Positions 63,737-64,000 of a stretch of DNA of 64,000 nucleotides are shown piece by piece. Origin of the DNA: Sphingobacterium multivorum (GTDB lineage Bacteria > Bacteroidota > Bacteroidia > Sphingobacteriales > Sphingobacteriaceae); contig NZ_UAUU01000008.1 in NCBI RefSeq assembly GCF_900457465.1, positions 1-64,000 on the forward strand, read 5' to 3'. The position numbers and the translations under genes are program-made. The stretch's first letter is position 1. Every line of letters starts with the position of its first letter. The notes beneath the pieces were generated by a model. That model was not told where the DNA came from. It made no database searches and worked only from the letters and a program-made list of their open reading frames with translations.

Positions 63737-64000
63737 ATGCCAGTAAGAAACTATACGTACTACGATTATACCATTAGCCTATGTCCAACATGCCTTTCGC
63801 GTGTGGGTGCCAAGATTATTATCGAGGATGAACAGGTATTTATGACCAAAAACTGTCCCGATCATGGTTTTTTCAAAACGCTGATTGCGACGGATGTTGA
63901 CTATTATAAGAACATTCGGAATTATAATAAAGCCTCCGAAACACCGTTGAAATTTGACAACGAAGTACATTATGGCTGCCCATACGATTGCGGTTTATGT
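63737..64000 (+). CDS. radical SAM protein, N-terminal part (runs off the window)
   Basis: 88 codons are visible from ATG 63737. Residues 13-60 form a Cys-rich N-terminal module (Cys16, Cys19, Cys40, His43 in CPTC...NCPDHGFF) and residues 81-88 hold the radical SAM cluster motif CPYDCGLC (CxxxCxxC). This N-terminal module followed by the SAM motif is the layout of the MJ0619-like group, which includes the archaeal tetraether lipid synthase Tes. Assignment to that subgroup is tentative, since only the first part is here. The neighbouring Lgt-like gene also suggests a lipid substrate. Confidence 0.75.
   Translation, partial: MPVRNYTYYDYTISLCPTCLSRVGAKIIIEDEQVFMTKNCPDHGFFKTLIATDVDYYKNIRNYNKASETPLKFDNEVHYGCPYDCGLC

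Overview
The window looks like chromosomal DNA of a Bacteroidota species, most likely Sphingobacterium or a close relative. The evidence is Bacteroidota-type -7 promoter elements (TAnnTTTG) at several genes, a short 286-residue primary sigma factor, Bacteroidota-style lipoproteins, a malate:quinone oxidoreductase, and a myo-inositol-phosphate synthase sitting in an inositol-lipid-type gene cluster. The genus is an inference from protein resemblance; no 16S gene is present. Gene content is mostly housekeeping, broken by two insertion sequences.

Layout. 0-2.7 kb: NAD salvage (NadV C-terminus, NadE, nicotinamidase-like hydrolase, NrtR regulator). 2.8-9.5 kb: two lipoproteins facing a tandem pair of ~830-residue WG/Sel1-repeat proteins and a small membrane protein. 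9.5-16.9 kb: YfiT-like and DUF2625 proteins, a NYN-LOTUS protein, a possible small RNA with its own promoter and terminator, a divergent NimR/NimT-like pair, and an S15-type hydrolase. 17.5-23.2 kb: candidate inositol-lipid cluster (inositol-phosphate synthase, nucleotidyltransferase, ATP-grasp, CDP-alcohol phosphotransferase, flippase-like protein, HAD phosphatase). 23.2-33.3 kb: AraC regulator, VanX-type dipeptidase, Ppk1, DJ-1, flavin reductases, PLP enzyme, RluD, class IV aminotransferase, secreted Gly/Arg-rich protein. 33.5-34.8 kb: IS4-family element. 34.9-41.9 kb: polysaccharide deacetylase, PhnA, YpfJ, LuxE-like protein, FabG, Mqo. 41.9-43.75 kb: TPP riboswitch, PnuT-type thiamine transporter and an acyl-CoA-dehydrogenase-like flavoprotein. 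43.75-45.5 kb: IS1182-family element next to tRNA-Arg(CCG). 45.9-56 kb: XerD, M16 peptidase, RpoD, XRE regulator, Fmt, FtsX-like permease, CPA2 antiporter. 56-62.6 kb: Icd, SerC, SerA, aspartate kinase, diaminopimelate decarboxylase. 62.7-64 kb: Lgt-like membrane protein, small membrane protein and the start of a radical SAM protein.

Sequence quality. Twelve otherwise ordinary genes carry about 28 single-base frameshifts. Most are one base too many or too few in a homopolymer, and 17 of them lie between 55.39 and 61.75 kb, in essential amino-acid and TCA genes. Two further genes have a premature in-frame stop with homologous-looking sequence continuing beyond it. I read these as uncorrected sequencing or assembly errors, not gene decay, and give the reconstructed gene span in each case. 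The features most worth follow-up are the inositol-lipid cluster with its ATP-grasp enzyme, the TPP-controlled flavoprotein, the Lgt-like/radical SAM group at the right edge, and the promoter-operator-terminator unit at 12.6-12.7 kb.
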